A stretch of DNA of 64,000 nt, taken from Sporosarcina sp. BI001-red. GTDB lineage: Bacteria > Bacillota > Bacilli > Bacillales_A > Planococcaceae. This document shows positions 46,765 through 56,839 of the stretch, one piece after another (position 1 is the first letter of the stretch; each line of letters begins with the position of its first letter). The position numbers were made by a program, and so were the translations under genes. The notes below the pieces were generated by a model. The model did not search any database. It was not told the origin of the DNA and saw only the letters and a program-made list of their open reading frames with translations. The stretch spans positions 62,001-126,000 of the forward strand of contig NZ_QQAK01000017.1 of assembly GCF_003384035.1 (NCBI RefSeq), given 5' to 3'.

Positions 46765-47223
46765 TTAGTCCTTTGAAAAGGAAAGTCCTTTTTCTCCCAT
46801 AAGTGTCTGCAGTGCTGCTTTGAAGTTCGCATACGATTCCACTTCGGAAGAAACTCCGCTACTTACCATTTGACGAACAAAAGGAGGAGTGAAGCCGACC
46901 ATAATCGGACGAATGCCCATCAACTGCAATTCGGATTGCATGAGCTGTAATTCAAGAGTGAGCATTTCCAACCCTTCCTCATCAGACAAGCGGATACTCG
47001 AAAAGTCGAACACTGCTGCTTCCGTATTTCTATGTTCTCCCGCGTACTCAAGAACTTTCGTGCGAATACGTTCCATTCTTTCTTTATCTATATATCCGAC
47101 AATAGGGAGTAGGATTGTATTATCAATAATTGAGGTGATAATTGGAACGGAGGTCTCGCTGATTATTTCTTCATACTTGGCAATAGTAGCTTTCAACTGT
47201 TCAATTTCCTTTATTTGATTCAT
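46765..47223 (-). CDS. STAS-domain protein (RsbS/RsbR-like)
   Basis: 152 residues. A short coiled coil (about 3-25, IKEIEQLKATIAKYEEIISE) then a STAS domain (PIITSIIDNTILLPIVGYID...AAVFDFSSIRLSDEEGLEMLTLEL). It lacks the N-terminal sensor of the RsbR-like protein at 45381. Start ATG 47223 has GAGGTG upstream; a longer frame from 47256 is less likely. Possibly a second stressosome component. Confidence 0.75.
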   Translation of the reverse strand: MNQIKEIEQLKATIAKYEEIISETSVPIITSIIDNTILLPIVGYIDKERMERIRTKVLEYAGEHRNTEAAVFDFSSIRLSDEEGLEMLTLELQLMQSELQLMGIRPIMVGFTPPFVRQMVSSGVSSEVESYANFKAALQTLMGEKGLSFSKD

Positions 47224-47293
47224 TCTACACCTCTTATTTTTTCTATACTCTCCCATAAGTATAACTGAATTTCTAAAAAATGCATAAAAATAA

Positions 47294-47325
47294 CCGACTG
47301 CATAGGCAGTCGGAAAAAATGCAAG
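47294..47325 (-). terminator. Terminator of the thioredoxin gene (minus strand)
   Basis: CCGACTGC at 47294-47301 pairs with GCAGTCGG at 47306-47313. The minus-strand reading ends in a T-rich tail. Confidence 0.7.
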
Positions 47326-47331
47326 GTACGT

Positions 47332-47652
47332 TTAGATGGTAAGGCCTTCAAGGAAGCTTGTCACTTGATCGGGAGATTTTGCGTTGGCACTATGAAGGTG
47401 CGCTTTTTTCTCGCCATTCTCAAAAATGAGTAAGCTCGGAATTCCCATTACCTCATATTTTTCTGCGATTTCAGGAAGTACGTCGCGGTCCACATCATAC
47501 CACTCGTACTGGTCGTAATCTTCAGTAATAGGTTCGATGAACATGTCCATCGCCCGACAGTCCGGGCACCAGCCTGCTTGAAATTTAATAACTGAGCGTG
47601 ATGGTTCGTTAATAATGTCATCGAATTGTTTTGCGGTTGTGATTGATTGCAT
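47332..47652 (-). CDS. Thioredoxin-family protein (YtpP-like)
   Basis: 106 residues. Active site AGWCPDCRAMD, central YEWYDVDRDVLPEIAEKYEVMGIPSLLIFENGEK with the cis-Pro. Thiol-disulfide exchange in the cytoplasm; lacks a signal peptide. AAAGGAG precedes ATG 47652. Divergent from the fad operon. Confidence 0.87.
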   Translation of the reverse strand: MQSITTAKQFDDIINEPSRSVIKFQAGWCPDCRAMDMFIEPITEDYDQYEWYDVDRDVLPEIAEKYEVMGIPSLLIFENGEKKAHLHSANAKSPDQVTSFLEGLTI

Positions 47653-47754
47653 GAGTTTTCGACTCCTTTCATACCATCAGTGTACAATGAAATACGATAT
47701 CAGCATAACAACTTGTTTAGACCGTAGAAAACTGGAGATTTTTAGATTTAAATA

Positions 47755-47783
47755 TTGCGAAAACAATGGGAATGGTCTACACT
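47755..47783 (+). promoter_or_regulatory. Promoter of the fadNAE operon
   Basis: TTGCGA at 47755-47760 and TACACT at 47778-47783 are 17 bases apart, about 80 bases before fadN. Confidence 0.45.
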
Positions 47784-47822
47784 TAGATTCATAGAAAAGG
47801 TTTCTATTTTTTTTACCCAAAA

Positions 47823-47840
47823 AATGAATGATCATTCATT
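47823..47840 (+). promoter_or_regulatory. FadR-like operator
   Basis: Perfect 18-base palindrome AATGAATGATCATTCATT. It matches the TGAATGA...TCATTCA arms of the Bacillus FadR (TetR-family) box. It lies between the promoter and the fadN ribosome binding site (GGGAGG, 47851). Confidence 0.75.
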
Positions 47841-47864
47841 CGAAAGCAAAGGGAGGATTTTCAC

Positions 47865-50249
47865 GTGGCTTATCAAATTAAGAAAGCAGCTGTAATCGGA
47901 TCGGGCGTGATGGGGTCTGGAATCGCTGCACACCTCGCCAATATTGGGATTCCTGTTCTTCTTCTGGACATTGTTCCGAACAAATTGACAGAAGACGAAG
48001 AGAAAAAAGGACTTACACTGGAGCATCAGGCAGTTCGCAATCGAGTTGTATCCGGATCCATTCAGAAACTATTAAAACAAAAACCAGCACCACTAACTTC
48101 TAAGAAAAACCTAGCTTTAATTGAAGCGGGGAATTTGGAAGACGACTTGGAAAAGTTGAAAGACGTAGACTGGATCATCGAAGTTATCGTTGAAAACTTG
48201 GATGTTAAAAAGGGATTATATGAAAAAATCGACGCTGTTCGTAAACCAGGAACAATCGTCACTTCAAATACATCAGGAATTAGTATCGATGCAATGGCGG
48301 AAGGACGTTCTGAAGACTTCCAAAAACATTTCCTTGGGACGCATTTCTTCAATCCGCCGCGGTACTTGAAATTGCTTGAAGTAATTCCAGCAAAAACGAC
48401 TTCATCAGGAGTTATCGAGTTCATGACGTCATTCGGTGAAGATCGTCTTGGTAAAGGTGTCGTACTAGCTAAAGACACACCGAACTTCATCGCCAATCGA
48501 ATCGGAACTTACGGTCTTCTTGTAACACTTCGTGAAATGGAAAAACGCGGCTACACAGTCGGTGAAGTGGATTCTGTTACAGGAACACTGATTGGCCGTC
48601 CGAAATCTGCGACATTCCGTACGCTGGATGTTGTCGGTCTCGATACATTCATGCACGTTGCGAAAAACGTCTACGACAAGACTGAAGGGGAAGAACAGGC
48701 GGTATTCGAACTTCCTGAATTCATGAAGAAAATGATCGACAACGGCTGGATTGGTGCAAAAGCGAAGCAAGGATTCTTTGTTAAAAAAGGCAAAGATATC
48801 TTCGAGATCGATTCGTCAACGCTTGAATACAGCCCCGTCAAGAAAATGAAAACGCCTTCAATTGAAATCGCGAAGCAACAAAAAGGACTTGGGAATCGTG
48901 TGAAGTCATTGGTGTACAGTGATGATCGCACAGGTGAGCTTCTCTGGAGCATCTTAGCACCGACACTTCTTTACTCAGCTGACATGCATGGAAAAATCGC
49001 AGATACAATCGTATCCATCGATAATGCTATGAAGTGGGGCTTCGGATGGCAACAGGGGCCGTTTGAAGTATGGGATGCAATCGGTGTGAGCAAATCAGTG
49101 GAACGGATGAAGGAACAAGGAGAAACGATTCCTGAATTTGCTCAATCTTTGCTCGATAAAGGATTCGATACGTTCTATAAAGAGGAAGAAAACGAGCTCT
49201 TCTACTTTGATGGGGAAGGGTATTCAAAAGTTCCGGTAAATGAGAAAGTTATCGACTTGAAACGCTATAAGAAAAAGCATGGCGTTATTAAGAAAAACTC
49301 TGGCGCAAGTTTGATCGACATGGGTGACGGAATTGCACTTCTTGAGTTCCATTCACAGTCTAATGCGATTGGCCTCGACATTATGCAGATGATTAACTTT
49401 GCGGTAGATGAAGTCGAGAAGAACTACAAAGGTCTCGTCATCGGTAACCAAGGAAAGAACTTCTGTGTCGGTGCAAACCTCGGAATGATTTTGATGGAAG
49501 CGCAAGATGATAACATCTTCGAGCTCGATTTTGTTGTGCGTACGTTCCAGAATGCAATGATGAAAATCAAGTATTCCACGAAGCCAGTCGTTGCTGCACC
49601 ATTCCAAATGACGCTGGGCGGCGGAGCAGAAGTCTGCTTGCCAGCGGCTCATATCCAAGCTTCCATGGAAACGTATATCGGCCTTGTTGAAGCGGGTGTA
49701 GGACTGATTCCTGGTGGCGGCGGAAACGTCGGTCTGTACTTGAAACACTTAAAAGGATTACCGAATGGGGTACAAGTGGACTACCAAAACATCGCAAACA
49801 ACGTATTCGAATCGATTGCGATGGCAAAAGTGTCTACTTCCGCTGATGAGGCGCGTGAAAACAACTTCCTCGATTTCGCAGACGGTATTAGCGTCAACGC
49901 GGATCATCTATTATATGATGCAAAACAAGCAGCACTATCACTTTATGACAATGGCTATCAAGCACCGAAGCATGAGAGATTCCCAGTGGTTGGTGAAACT
50001 GGCTATGCAACGTTATTACTCGGTGCAGAAGGCATGCGTTTGTCAGGGTTCATCAGCGATCATGATATGAAGATTGCGAAGAAACTCGCATACGTATTGG
50101 CTGGAGGCAAACTGCCATACGGCACACTCGTTGATGAGCAGTACTTGCTGGACTTAGAGCGGGAAGCGTTCTTAAGCCTTGTAGCAGAGCCGAAGTCACA
50201 GGCTCGTATGCAGCACATGCTTGTCAAAGGCAAACCATTGCGTAACTGA
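47865..50249 (+). CDS. fadN: 3-hydroxyacyl-CoA dehydrogenase / enoyl-CoA hydratase
   Basis: 794 residues, bifunctional beta-oxidation enzyme. N-terminal Rossmann GSGVMGSGIAAHLANIG, catalytic-type His region FLGTHFFNPPRYLKLLE, and a C-terminal crotonase domain (about 485-700) with GNQGKNFCVGANLGM and MTLGGGAEVCLPA. GTG start at 47865 after GGGAGG. Operon fadN-fadA-fadE. Confidence 0.95.
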   Translation: MAYQIKKAAVIGSGVMGSGIAAHLANIGIPVLLLDIVPNKLTEDEEKKGLTLEHQAVRNRVVSGSIQKLLKQKPAPLTSKKNLALIEAGNLEDDLEKLKDVDWIIEVIVENLDVKKGLYEKIDAVRKPGTIVTSNTSGISIDAMAEGRSEDFQKHFLGTHFFNPPRYLKLLEVIPAKTTSSGVIEFMTSFGEDRLGKGVVLAKDTPNFIANRIGTYGLLVTLREMEKRGYTVGEVDSVTGTLIGRPKSATFRTLDVVGLDTFMHVAKNVYDKTEGEEQAVFELPEFMKKMIDNGWIGAKAKQGFFVKKGKDIFEIDSSTLEYSPVKKMKTPSIEIAKQQKGLGNRVKSLVYSDDRTGELLWSILAPTLLYSADMHGKIADTIVSIDNAMKWGFGWQQGPFEVWDAIGVSKSVERMKEQGETIPEFAQSLLDKGFDTFYKEEENELFYFDGEGYSKVPVNEKVIDLKRYKKKHGVIKKNSGASLIDMGDGIALLEFHSQSNAIGLDIMQMINFAVDEVEKNYKGLVIGNQGKNFCVGANLGMILMEAQDDNIFELDFVVRTFQNAMMKIKYSTKPVVAAPFQMTLGGGAEVCLPAAHIQASMETYIGLVEAGVGLIPGGGGNVGLYLKHLKGLPNGVQVDYQNIANNVFESIAMAKVSTSADEARENNFLDFADGISVNADHLLYDAKQAALSLYDNGYQAPKHERFPVVGETGYATLLLGAEGMRLSGFISDHDMKIAKKLAYVLAGGKLPYGTLVDEQYLLDLEREAFLSLVAEPKSQARMQHMLVKGKPLRN

Positions 50250-50279
50250 TGAATCAGAACTTTTAGAGGAGGAAATACA

Positions 50280-51455
50280 ATGCGTGAAGCAGTAATCGTA
50301 GCGGGTTCCCGCACACCGGTCGCTAAAGCAGGCAGAGGATCGCTTGCGACCGTCCGACCAGATGATTTAGGAGCCCTTACTATAAAAGAAACGTTAAAAC
50401 GCGCAGGTGGTTATGACGGTCCGATTGAAGACCTGATCATCGGCTGCGCAATGCCGGAAGCTGAACAAGGCATGAATATGGCGCGTAATATCGGTGCGCT
50501 AGCAGGATTACCGGATACGACACCAGCGATTACGATCAATCGTTTTTGTTCATCAGGACTTCAGTCCATTGCCTATGCAGCTGAACGCATTATGCTCGGG
50601 GCTTCAGAAGCCATCCTAGCAGGTGGTGCTGAATCTATGAGTATGGTTCCAATGATGGGAAATACCGTTCGCCCGAATGCAAAGCTTGCTGAAGAAGCAC
50701 CTGCTTATTATATGGGAATGGGGCATACTGCAGAGCAAGTTGCCGTAAAATATGGAATCAGCCGTGAAGACCAAGATGCGTTTGCGGTTGAATCACATCG
50801 TCGTGCAGCAGCAGCGATTGACGCTGGAAAGTTCGATGACGAAATTGTCCCAGTCGAATTTACAAAAGGATATGTCGACAGCAATGGGAAATTCGCAGAG
50901 AAAAAAGAGACGTTTTCAATGGATGAAGGCGTACGTCGTGGTACGACTACTGAAATCCTAGCGAAATTACGTCCTGCATTTTCTGTTACAGGTACAGTTA
51001 CTGCGGGTAACGCTTCACAAACGTCTGACGGAGCAGCATCTGTACTGGTCATGGATCGCGAAAAAGCTGTAGCGGAAGGGCTAACGCCAATCGCGAAGTT
51101 CCGTTCGTTTGCAGTAGCAGGCGTGCCACCTGAAATCATGGGTATCGGACCAATCGCTGCCATTCCGAAAGCGTTGAAAATCGCCGGACTATCGATTGAC
51201 GATATTGACGTATGGGAATTGAACGAAGCATTCGCATCGCAATCCCTACAAGTCATCCGTGAATTGAAACTGGACACAAGCAAAGTGAACGTCAATGGCG
51301 GGGCTATTGCACTCGGTCACCCGCTTGGTGCTACCGGTACGATTTTGACCGTTCGTATGATGAGTGAACTGAAGCGTCAAGGCAAGCAATTCGGAGTCGT
51401 TACGATGTGTATCGGCGGCGGAATGGGCGCAGCTGGCGTGTTTGAATTACTGTAA
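50280..51455 (+). CDS. fadA: Acetyl-CoA acyltransferase (3-ketoacyl-CoA thiolase)
   Basis: 391 residues. Nucleophile Cys in INRFCSSGLQS (about residue 90), His in GGAIALGHPLGATG, second Cys in VTMCIGGGMGAAG. Cleaves 3-ketoacyl-CoA to acetyl-CoA and a shortened acyl-CoA. It follows fadN by 30 bases with GAGGAAA upstream. Confidence 0.96.
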   Translation: MREAVIVAGSRTPVAKAGRGSLATVRPDDLGALTIKETLKRAGGYDGPIEDLIIGCAMPEAEQGMNMARNIGALAGLPDTTPAITINRFCSSGLQSIAYAAERIMLGASEAILAGGAESMSMVPMMGNTVRPNAKLAEEAPAYYMGMGHTAEQVAVKYGISREDQDAFAVESHRRAAAAIDAGKFDDEIVPVEFTKGYVDSNGKFAEKKETFSMDEGVRRGTTTEILAKLRPAFSVTGTVTAGNASQTSDGAASVLVMDREKAVAEGLTPIAKFRSFAVAGVPPEIMGIGPIAAIPKALKIAGLSIDDIDVWELNEAFASQSLQVIRELKLDTSKVNVNGGAIALGHPLGATGTILTVRMMSELKRQGKQFGVVTMCIGGGMGAAGVFELL

Positions 51456-51491
51456 GCAAACTATGAACGTAACCTAAAGGAGGAACTAGAA

Positions 51492-53279
51492 ATGACTGAG
51501 ACAACGACAAATGAGCTAATTAAAGGTGGAGCGTTTCTAACTGAAGACATTACACCGGACCGCGTGTTCACTCCCGAAGACTTTTCTGACGAGCAAAAGA
51601 TGATCGCGAAAACTGCGGAAGACTACGTGAAAAACGAAGTCCTTCCAGTTGTGGATAAGTTGGAGAACCACGAGTTCGAGCACTCTGTACGCCTTCTGAA
51701 ATCTGCTGGGGACCTCGGACTTCTAGGTGCGGACGTTCCTGAAGAATATGACGGACTTGGGTTGGATAAAATCTCATCTGCATTGATTTCAGAAAAACTT
51801 GCAGTTGCAGGTGGATTCTCCATCACGCACGGTGCGCACGTTGGAATCGGTACACTTCCAATCGTTTTGTTCGGTAACGAGGAGCAAAAGAAGAAGTACC
51901 TACCGAACTCTGTAGCAGGTGACAAAATTTCTGCATACGCGTTAACTGAGCCGGGTTCAGGTTCAGATGCTCTTGGAGCGAAAACGACAGCTAAAATGAA
52001 TGCAGCGGGCACTCACTACGTATTGAATGGCGAAAAGCAGTGGATCACGAACGCTGGATTTGCTGATGTATTCGTTGTTTATGCAAAAATCGATGGCGAT
52101 AAGTTCTCTGCATTCATCGTAGAACGCGAATTCCCTGGCGTTTCTGTTGGAGCGGAAGAGAAAAAGATGGGGATCAAGTCTTCGTCTACACGTACACTGA
52201 TCTTGTCTGACGCTGAAGTTCCAGTAGAGAACTTGCTTGGTGAAGTTGGCCGTGGTCACATTATCGCTTTCAACATTTTAAACATTGGTCGATACAAGCT
52301 TGGAGTCGGTACAGTAGGTGGATCGAAACGTGCGCTTGAACTTGCAATCTCGTATTCAAACGAGCGTAAGCAGTTCAATACACCGATTTCTTCGTTCAAC
52401 TTGACGAAAGAAAAGATTGCAACGATGGCATCGCAGCTATATGCGACGGAAAGCTTGATTTACCGCACTGTCGGGTACTTCGAGCAACGTCAAAGCCAGA
52501 TGACTGCTGAACAGCAAAAAGACGGAAAAGCGATTGCAGCAGCAATTGCCGAATACGCAATTGAATGTTCTATCAACAAAGTTGTCGGTTCTGAGACGTT
52601 GGACTATATCGTTGACGAAGCAGTTCAATTGCACGGTGGATATGGCTTCATGGCTGAATACGAAGTAGAGCGCGCATACCGCGATTCTCGTATCAACCGA
52701 ATCTTCGAAGGAACAAACGAAATCAACCGCTTGATCGTACCAGGTACATTCATGAAGAAAGCATTGAAAGGCGAGTTGCCGTTGTTGCAACAAGCTCAAG
52801 CTCTTCAAGAAGAATTACTTATGATGATGCCTGAAGAAATTGGGGACGCACCACTTGACCAAGAAAAAGTTATCGTGAAAAACGCGAAGAAAATCGGTTT
52901 GCTCGCTGCTGGATTAGCTGCACAACGCTATGGTACGAAACTTGAACAGGAGCAAGAAGTTCTTGTCAACATTGCGGACATTGCGAACAATATCTTTGCA
53001 ATGGAGTCTGCGCTTCTTCGTACTGAAAAAGCAGTGGCGAAAAACGGAGCGGAAAAAGAGCAACAAAAGATTCTTTACACAGAAATCTTCTGTCAAGAAG
53101 CATTTGCTGCAATCGAACGTGATGCGAAAGAAACACTTTACGCAGCAGTGGATGGAGACAACCAGCGTATGATGGTTTCTGCATTGCGTAAATTGACTCG
53201 CTCAAACCCATATAATGTGATTGCGAAGAAACGTGAAGCATCTGTTAAGTTGATCGATGCTGCGAAGTATGTTGTTTAA
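51492..53279 (+). CDS. fadE: Acyl-CoA dehydrogenase
   Basis: 595 residues, the length of Bacillus FadE. FAD-binding [16 protein letters not shown] and [19 protein letters not shown], catalytic Glu region [13 protein letters not shown], and an extra C-terminal helical domain (about 430-595). It performs the first oxidation of beta-oxidation. Third gene of the fad operon. Confidence 0.95.
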   Translation: MTETTTNELIKGGAFLTEDITPDRVFTPEDFSDEQKMIAKTAEDYVKNEVLPVVDKLENHEFEHSVRLLKSAGDLGLLGADVPEEYDGLGLDKISSALISEKLAVAGGFSITHGAHVGIGTLPIVLFGNEEQKKKYLPNSVAGDKISAYALTEPGSGSDALGAKTTAKMNAAGTHYVLNGEKQWITNAGFADVFVVYAKIDGDKFSAFIVEREFPGVSVGAEEKKMGIKSSSTRTLILSDAEVPVENLLGEVGRGHIIAFNILNIGRYKLGVGTVGGSKRALELAISYSNERKQFNTPISSFNLTKEKIATMASQLYATESLIYRTVGYFEQRQSQMTAEQQKDGKAIAAAIAEYAIECSINKVVGSETLDYIVDEAVQLHGGYGFMAEYEVERAYRDSRINRIFEGTNEINRLIVPGTFMKKALKGELPLLQQAQALQEELLMMMPEEIGDAPLDQEKVIVKNAKKIGLLAAGLAAQRYGTKLEQEQEVLVNIADIANNIFAMESALLRTEKAVAKNGAEKEQQKILYTEIFCQEAFAAIERDAKETLYAAVDGDNQRMMVSALRKLTRSNPYNVIAKKREASVKLIDAAKYVV

Positions 53280-53367
53280 TTCATAACTTTTGTACACTCT
53301 CATCCAGACTGCAATTTAAGTAGTCTGGATGTTTTTGTGGTAAAATGGAACCAATGAGGTGATTGAA

Positions 53368-53727
53368 TTGGGACTGCACTATTATGGCTATCCGACATGT
53401 ACAACGTGTAAAAAGGCTGAAAAGTGGCTAAAAGAAAGTAACATTCCATATGAAGCAACGAACATTGCTGAACAGCCACCGAGTGAACAAGCATTGAAAG
53501 AAATGATTACTAGTTCTGAATTGCCGTTGAAGAAGTTCTTTAACACGAGTGGCATGAAATATCGTGAACTTGGGTTAAAGGACAAACTTGCTACTATGAG
53601 TGAGGATGAGCAAATCCAATTGCTAGCGTCTGACGGCATGCTCATTAAGCGTCCACTTGTGACAGATGGCAAAACCACCACTGTCGGGTTCAATGAGCAG
53701 ACTTTTGCAGACACTTGGAAGGCTTAA
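53368..53727 (+). CDS. yusI: ArsC/Spx-like thioredoxin-fold protein (YusI)
   Basis: About 119 residues. YGYPTCTTCKKAEKWL contains a Cys-x2-Cys and the ArsC-family fold continues with KKFFNTSGMKYRELGLK, MSEDEQIQLLASDGMLIKRPL. The family position fad-yusI-gcvH is conserved in Bacillus. TTG 53368 is the preferred start, six bases after GAGGTG; a GTG at 53359 overlaps that site. Arsenate reductase activity is not assured. Confidence 0.85.
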   Translation: MGLHYYGYPTCTTCKKAEKWLKESNIPYEATNIAEQPPSEQALKEMITSSELPLKKFFNTSGMKYRELGLKDKLATMSEDEQIQLLASDGMLIKRPLVTDGKTTTVGFNEQTFADTWKA

Positions 53728-53804
53728 CTTCATTTCTTGTCTTTCAAAGGTACCTGTGGCAAAATAGAAATAGATATAACAATTACTAGTTGGAGGGGAA
53801 TAGA

Positions 53805-54188
53805 ATGAGCACACCACAAGGTTTGAAGTATTCTGAAGAACACGAATGGGTTAAAGAAGAAGACGGTAAATACCGAATTGGTATTACACACTTTGCACAA
53901 TCTGAGCTTGGTGATATCGTGTTCGTTGAATTGCCATCTGTTGGCGACGAATTGAAATCAGACGAGCCATTCGGTAGCGTTGAATCTGTAAAAACGGTTT
54001 CAGAACTATATGCACCAATCAGCGGTAAAGTCGTTGAAGTGAACGAAGATTTAGAGGACAGCCCTGAGCTTGTCAACGAATCTCCTTACGAGGGTGCTTG
54101 GATGGTTGTTGTGGAAGCAACTAAACCAGCTGAACTGGACGAGCTTATGACTCCTGAAGACTACGACAAAATGACTGTCGGAGAATAA
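53805..54188 (+). CDS. gcvH: Glycine cleavage system H protein
   Basis: 127 residues, lipoyl carrier. The lipoyl Lys is in [28 protein letters not shown] and [19 protein letters not shown] complete the hammerhead fold. In Bacillales it is also needed to relay lipoate to other enzymes. GGAGGGG at 53792 supports ATG 53805. A terminator follows (54194-54220). Confidence 0.95.
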   Translation: MSTPQGLKYSEEHEWVKEEDGKYRIGITHFAQSELGDIVFVELPSVGDELKSDEPFGSVESVKTVSELYAPISGKVVEVNEDLEDSPELVNESPYEGAWMVVVEATKPAELDELMTPEDYDKMTVGE

Positions 54189-54193
54189 TACCA

Positions 54194-54220
54194 AAAGACG
54201 CCGACTATCTGGCGTCTTTT
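54194..54220 (+). terminator. Terminator after gcvH
   Basis: AAAGACGCC pairs with GGCGTCTTT, then TATATTTT. Confidence 0.8.
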
Positions 54221-54255
54221 ATATTTTCTATTGAAATAGAGTGCAGGTGAACCTT

Positions 54256-54555
54256 ATGGATGAGTGGACTTATAGTGAATGGAAAGATGCGGCTGAACAT
54301 AAAGAACTTGCGGCTTTCTATTTGTACACCCCGTTATGCGGTACGTGTGCTGTCGCAAGTAAAATATTAAATGTCGTTACTGAGTTGAAGCCAACTGTGC
54401 CAATTGGAAAAGCAAATTTGAACTATGTGGAAGAACTCGTGACAGAATACCAGGTTGAAAGCGTTCCGTGCCTGCTCATTACTCGAAAAGGGCATCCCGC
54501 TGAGAAGGTCTATGCCTTTCAATCGGTTCAAAATATTCTCGAAAAGCTTAGTTGA
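54256..54555 (+). CDS. yusE: Thioredoxin-like protein (YusE)
   Basis: 99 residues. Active site LCGTCAV and cis-Pro loop VESVPCLLI; otherwise diverged thioredoxin. ATG 54256 sits after GCAGGTG. The gene order gcvH-yusE-metN is kept in Bacillus. Redox partner unknown. Confidence 0.8.
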   Translation: MDEWTYSEWKDAAEHKELAAFYLYTPLCGTCAVASKILNVVTELKPTVPIGKANLNYVEELVTEYQVESVPCLLITRKGHPAEKVYAFQSVQNILEKLS

Positions 54556-54605
54556 CAGCCATAATTCGCTATGGTATAACTAATAGCAACCAATTGAATA
54601 ACTGA

Positions 54606-54776
54606 CTCTTATACAGAGAGGTGGAGGGGAGAACCCTGTGAAGCCCGGCAACCGTCAATTTACTTGAAATGGTGCCAAGTCACACAAAGCGCATGCTTTG
54701 AAAGATGAGAGATCGGATGAACGCCATGAATTTTTAAGCGTACGCCTTTCTGTGAATCTACAGAAAGGCGTTTTTA
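54606..54776 (+). ncRNA. SAM-I (S-box) riboswitch with terminator
   Basis: CTCTTATACAGAGAGGTGGAGG (54606 onward, split here as CTCTTAT and GGTGGAGGG), CCCTGTGAAGCCCGGCAACC at 54634-54653 and GATGAGAG at 54704-54711 are SAM-I core segments. The terminator stem is ACGCCTTTCTGT (54742-54753) with ACAGAAAGGCGT (54760-54771), then T5. It should shut off the methionine transporter when SAM is high. The repeat at 54827-54999 separates it from metN. Confidence 0.95.
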
Positions 54777-54826
54777 TTTTTATTATATATGTTGAAGTGA
54801 AAATCTTCATTGGTTCAGACATTTTA

Positions 54827-54999
54827 GTTGTTTGGATCGCAAGGCGGCGACTCCGGAGGGATTAGCGAAGCGTTAGGAGCAAGGTGTGGATGCCTTAATT
54901 TCTGCAAAGAGCTCAGAAATACGGCAAATCGAACTCTTCGTTGTTCGATTGGCTGAGATCGAGCTCCTCGGAAAGCGTCCGCCTGGAGAGGAAAACAAC
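54827..54999. repeat. Hairpin-ended dispersed repeat, copy 1 (in the met leader)
   Basis: About 173 bases. Ends GTTGTTTGG...AAGGCGG (54827-54847) and CCGCCTGGAG...AACAAC (54980-54999) are imperfect inverses. Internal ACTCCGGAGGGATTAGCGAAG and CGGAAAGCGTCCGCC match copy 2. Noncoding, widespread Bacillales-type intergenic repeat. Confidence 0.75.
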
Positions 55000-55079
55000 G
55001 GCAAGTGGTCGGATTGTTTAATTCAACTTATATAGCAATTAGTATTGGACAGAATGATAAGCAGTGAGGTGGGTGTCGA

Positions 55080-56102
55080 ATGATTCAATTATCAAATGTC
55101 AACAAACGATTTGGGACTTCAAGCACTGCGATTACTGCAGTTGACGGAGTAAACCTGACGATTCAAGAAGGAAAGATATATGGCATTATCGGGTATAGTG
55201 GCGCCGGAAAAAGTACACTAATTCGATTGCTCAATGGATTGGAACAACCGACAGAAGGATTTGTCGAAGTAAACGGAAGAAAGATTTCGTCCATTGGGGG
55301 AAGAGAACTTCGCCAGGCACGTCAAAAAATCAGTATGATCTTCCAACACTTCAACTTACTTTGGTCTCGTACCGTAAAAGAAAATATCACATTCCCATTA
55401 GAAATTGCAGGGGTTAAAAAGGCTGATCGGGAGCGAAAAGCATCTGAGTTAATAGAGCTCGTCGGGTTAGCAGGTCGTGAAAATGCGTATCCATCTCAAT
55501 TATCAGGCGGCCAGAAGCAGCGTGTCGGGATTGCCCGAGCACTTGCAAACGACCCTGAAGTGCTCTTGTGTGATGAAGCGACCTCGGCACTGGATCCAGA
55601 AACGACGGATGCAATTCTAGACTTGTTAACAAGCATTAACGAACGCCTTGGATTAACGATTGTCCTCATCACGCACGAAATGCATGTCATCCGAAAAATC
55701 TGTCATGAAGTTGCAGTAATGGAAGCTGGACGCGTTGTAGAAACCGGAGACGTACTGCAACTTTTCCAGTCACCAAAAGAACCGATTACAAAGCGGTTCG
55801 TCTCACAAGTGACGGAACCGGAAGACGCGAAAAAAGTGATGTCGCTCATGCGTCAGGACTACCCGGACGGAATACTCGTCAAGTTGGCGTTTGTTGGGGA
55901 ACGTACAGAACAACCTGTACTTGCTAGTTTAATAAGAGAGTATCCAATCGATGTCAGCATTCTTCAAGGTAACATTTCGCAAACTCGGGGCGGTGCATAC
56001 GGGACAATGATTTTACAACTAACAGGGGACCCGGAAGCAACAGCAAAAGCAATTCAATATTTACATGAACAAGGTGTCCAATCGGAGGTGTATGAGAAAT
56101 GA
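55080..56102 (+). CDS. metN: Methionine ABC transporter, ATP-binding protein
   Basis: 340 residues. Walker A GYSGAGKST, signature LSGGQKQRVGIARAL, Walker B VLLCDEATSALDP, H-loop LITHEMHVIRKIC, and a C-terminal NIL ligand-sensing domain (about 265-340). Drives uptake of methionine. Preceded by the SAM riboswitch and a repeat; overlaps metI by four bases. Confidence 0.95.
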   Translation: MIQLSNVNKRFGTSSTAITAVDGVNLTIQEGKIYGIIGYSGAGKSTLIRLLNGLEQPTEGFVEVNGRKISSIGGRELRQARQKISMIFQHFNLLWSRTVKENITFPLEIAGVKKADRERKASELIELVGLAGRENAYPSQLSGGQKQRVGIARALANDPEVLLCDEATSALDPETTDAILDLLTSINERLGLTIVLITHEMHVIRKICHEVAVMEAGRVVETGDVLQLFQSPKEPITKRFVSQVTEPEDAKKVMSLMRQDYPDGILVKLAFVGERTEQPVLASLIREYPIDVSILQGNISQTRGGAYGTMILQLTGDPEATAKAIQYLHEQGVQSEVYEK

Positions 56103-56767
56103 TTGAAACATATCTCCCGAACGTAGACTGGACAAAAATGTGGGATGCTACAGTAGAAACTCTCTATATGACGGCAGTCTCTACCATATTTACATTCGTT
56201 ATCGGGCTCGCACTAGGAATTCTTCTTTTCCTAACCGCTCCTGGCCATATATGGGCAAATAAGCTCGTTAATTTGCTAACGGGTTCAATCGTTAACATTT
56301 TCAGATCGATTCCTTTCATTATATTGATCATCCTTCTTATACCGTTTACCAAGTTTTTAATCGGAACCATTAGGGGTCCTGAAGCTGCCATGCCGGCGCT
56401 AATCATAGGAGCCGCTCCATTTTATGGACGGATGGTGCTAATCGCGCTTAGCGAAATTGACAAAGGTGTGCTAGAGGCCGCACGCTCAATGGGGGCGAAA
56501 ACCTCAACAATCATTTTCAAAGTATTATTACCTGAGTCAATGCCCGCTTTAATCTCCGGCATTACTGTTACAGCAATCGCACTTGTTGGTTACACAGCAA
56601 TGGCAGGAATTATAGGGGCTGGAGGACTTGGAACACTCGCATTCCTTGACGGATTCCAACGAAACCGTGAAGACGTCACACTCGTTTCAACCGTCTTAAT
56701 TCTAGTCGTCGTGTTCATCCTACAATTCGCAGGAGACTTCGCCGTTAAAAGATTAGACAAACGATAA
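56099..56767 (+). CDS. metI: Methionine ABC transporter, permease
   Basis: 222 residues with about five membrane helices. EAARSMGAKTSTIIFKVLLPES is the cytoplasmic coupling motif of binding-protein-dependent permeases. ATGA overlap with metN. Known as metP in Bacillus. A second hairpin repeat lies between it and metQ. Confidence 0.94.
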   Translation: MIETYLPNVDWTKMWDATVETLYMTAVSTIFTFVIGLALGILLFLTAPGHIWANKLVNLLTGSIVNIFRSIPFIILIILLIPFTKFLIGTIRGPEAAMPALIIGAAPFYGRMVLIALSEIDKGVLEAARSMGAKTSTIIFKVLLPESMPALISGITVTAIALVGYTAMAGIIGAGGLGTLAFLDGFQRNREDVTLVSTVLILVVVFILQFAGDFAVKRLDKR

Positions 56768-56839
56768 CCCAGGGAAAAACAGGCATGCCTGTCTACTATA
56801 TAATGACTATTCTATAAAGGGTTTCTATCATAATAGCCC

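Noticed and set aside
53741..53760. AGGTACCTGTG before gcvH as another palindromic repeat copy
   Set aside because: Only one half-site is present, with no hairpin.
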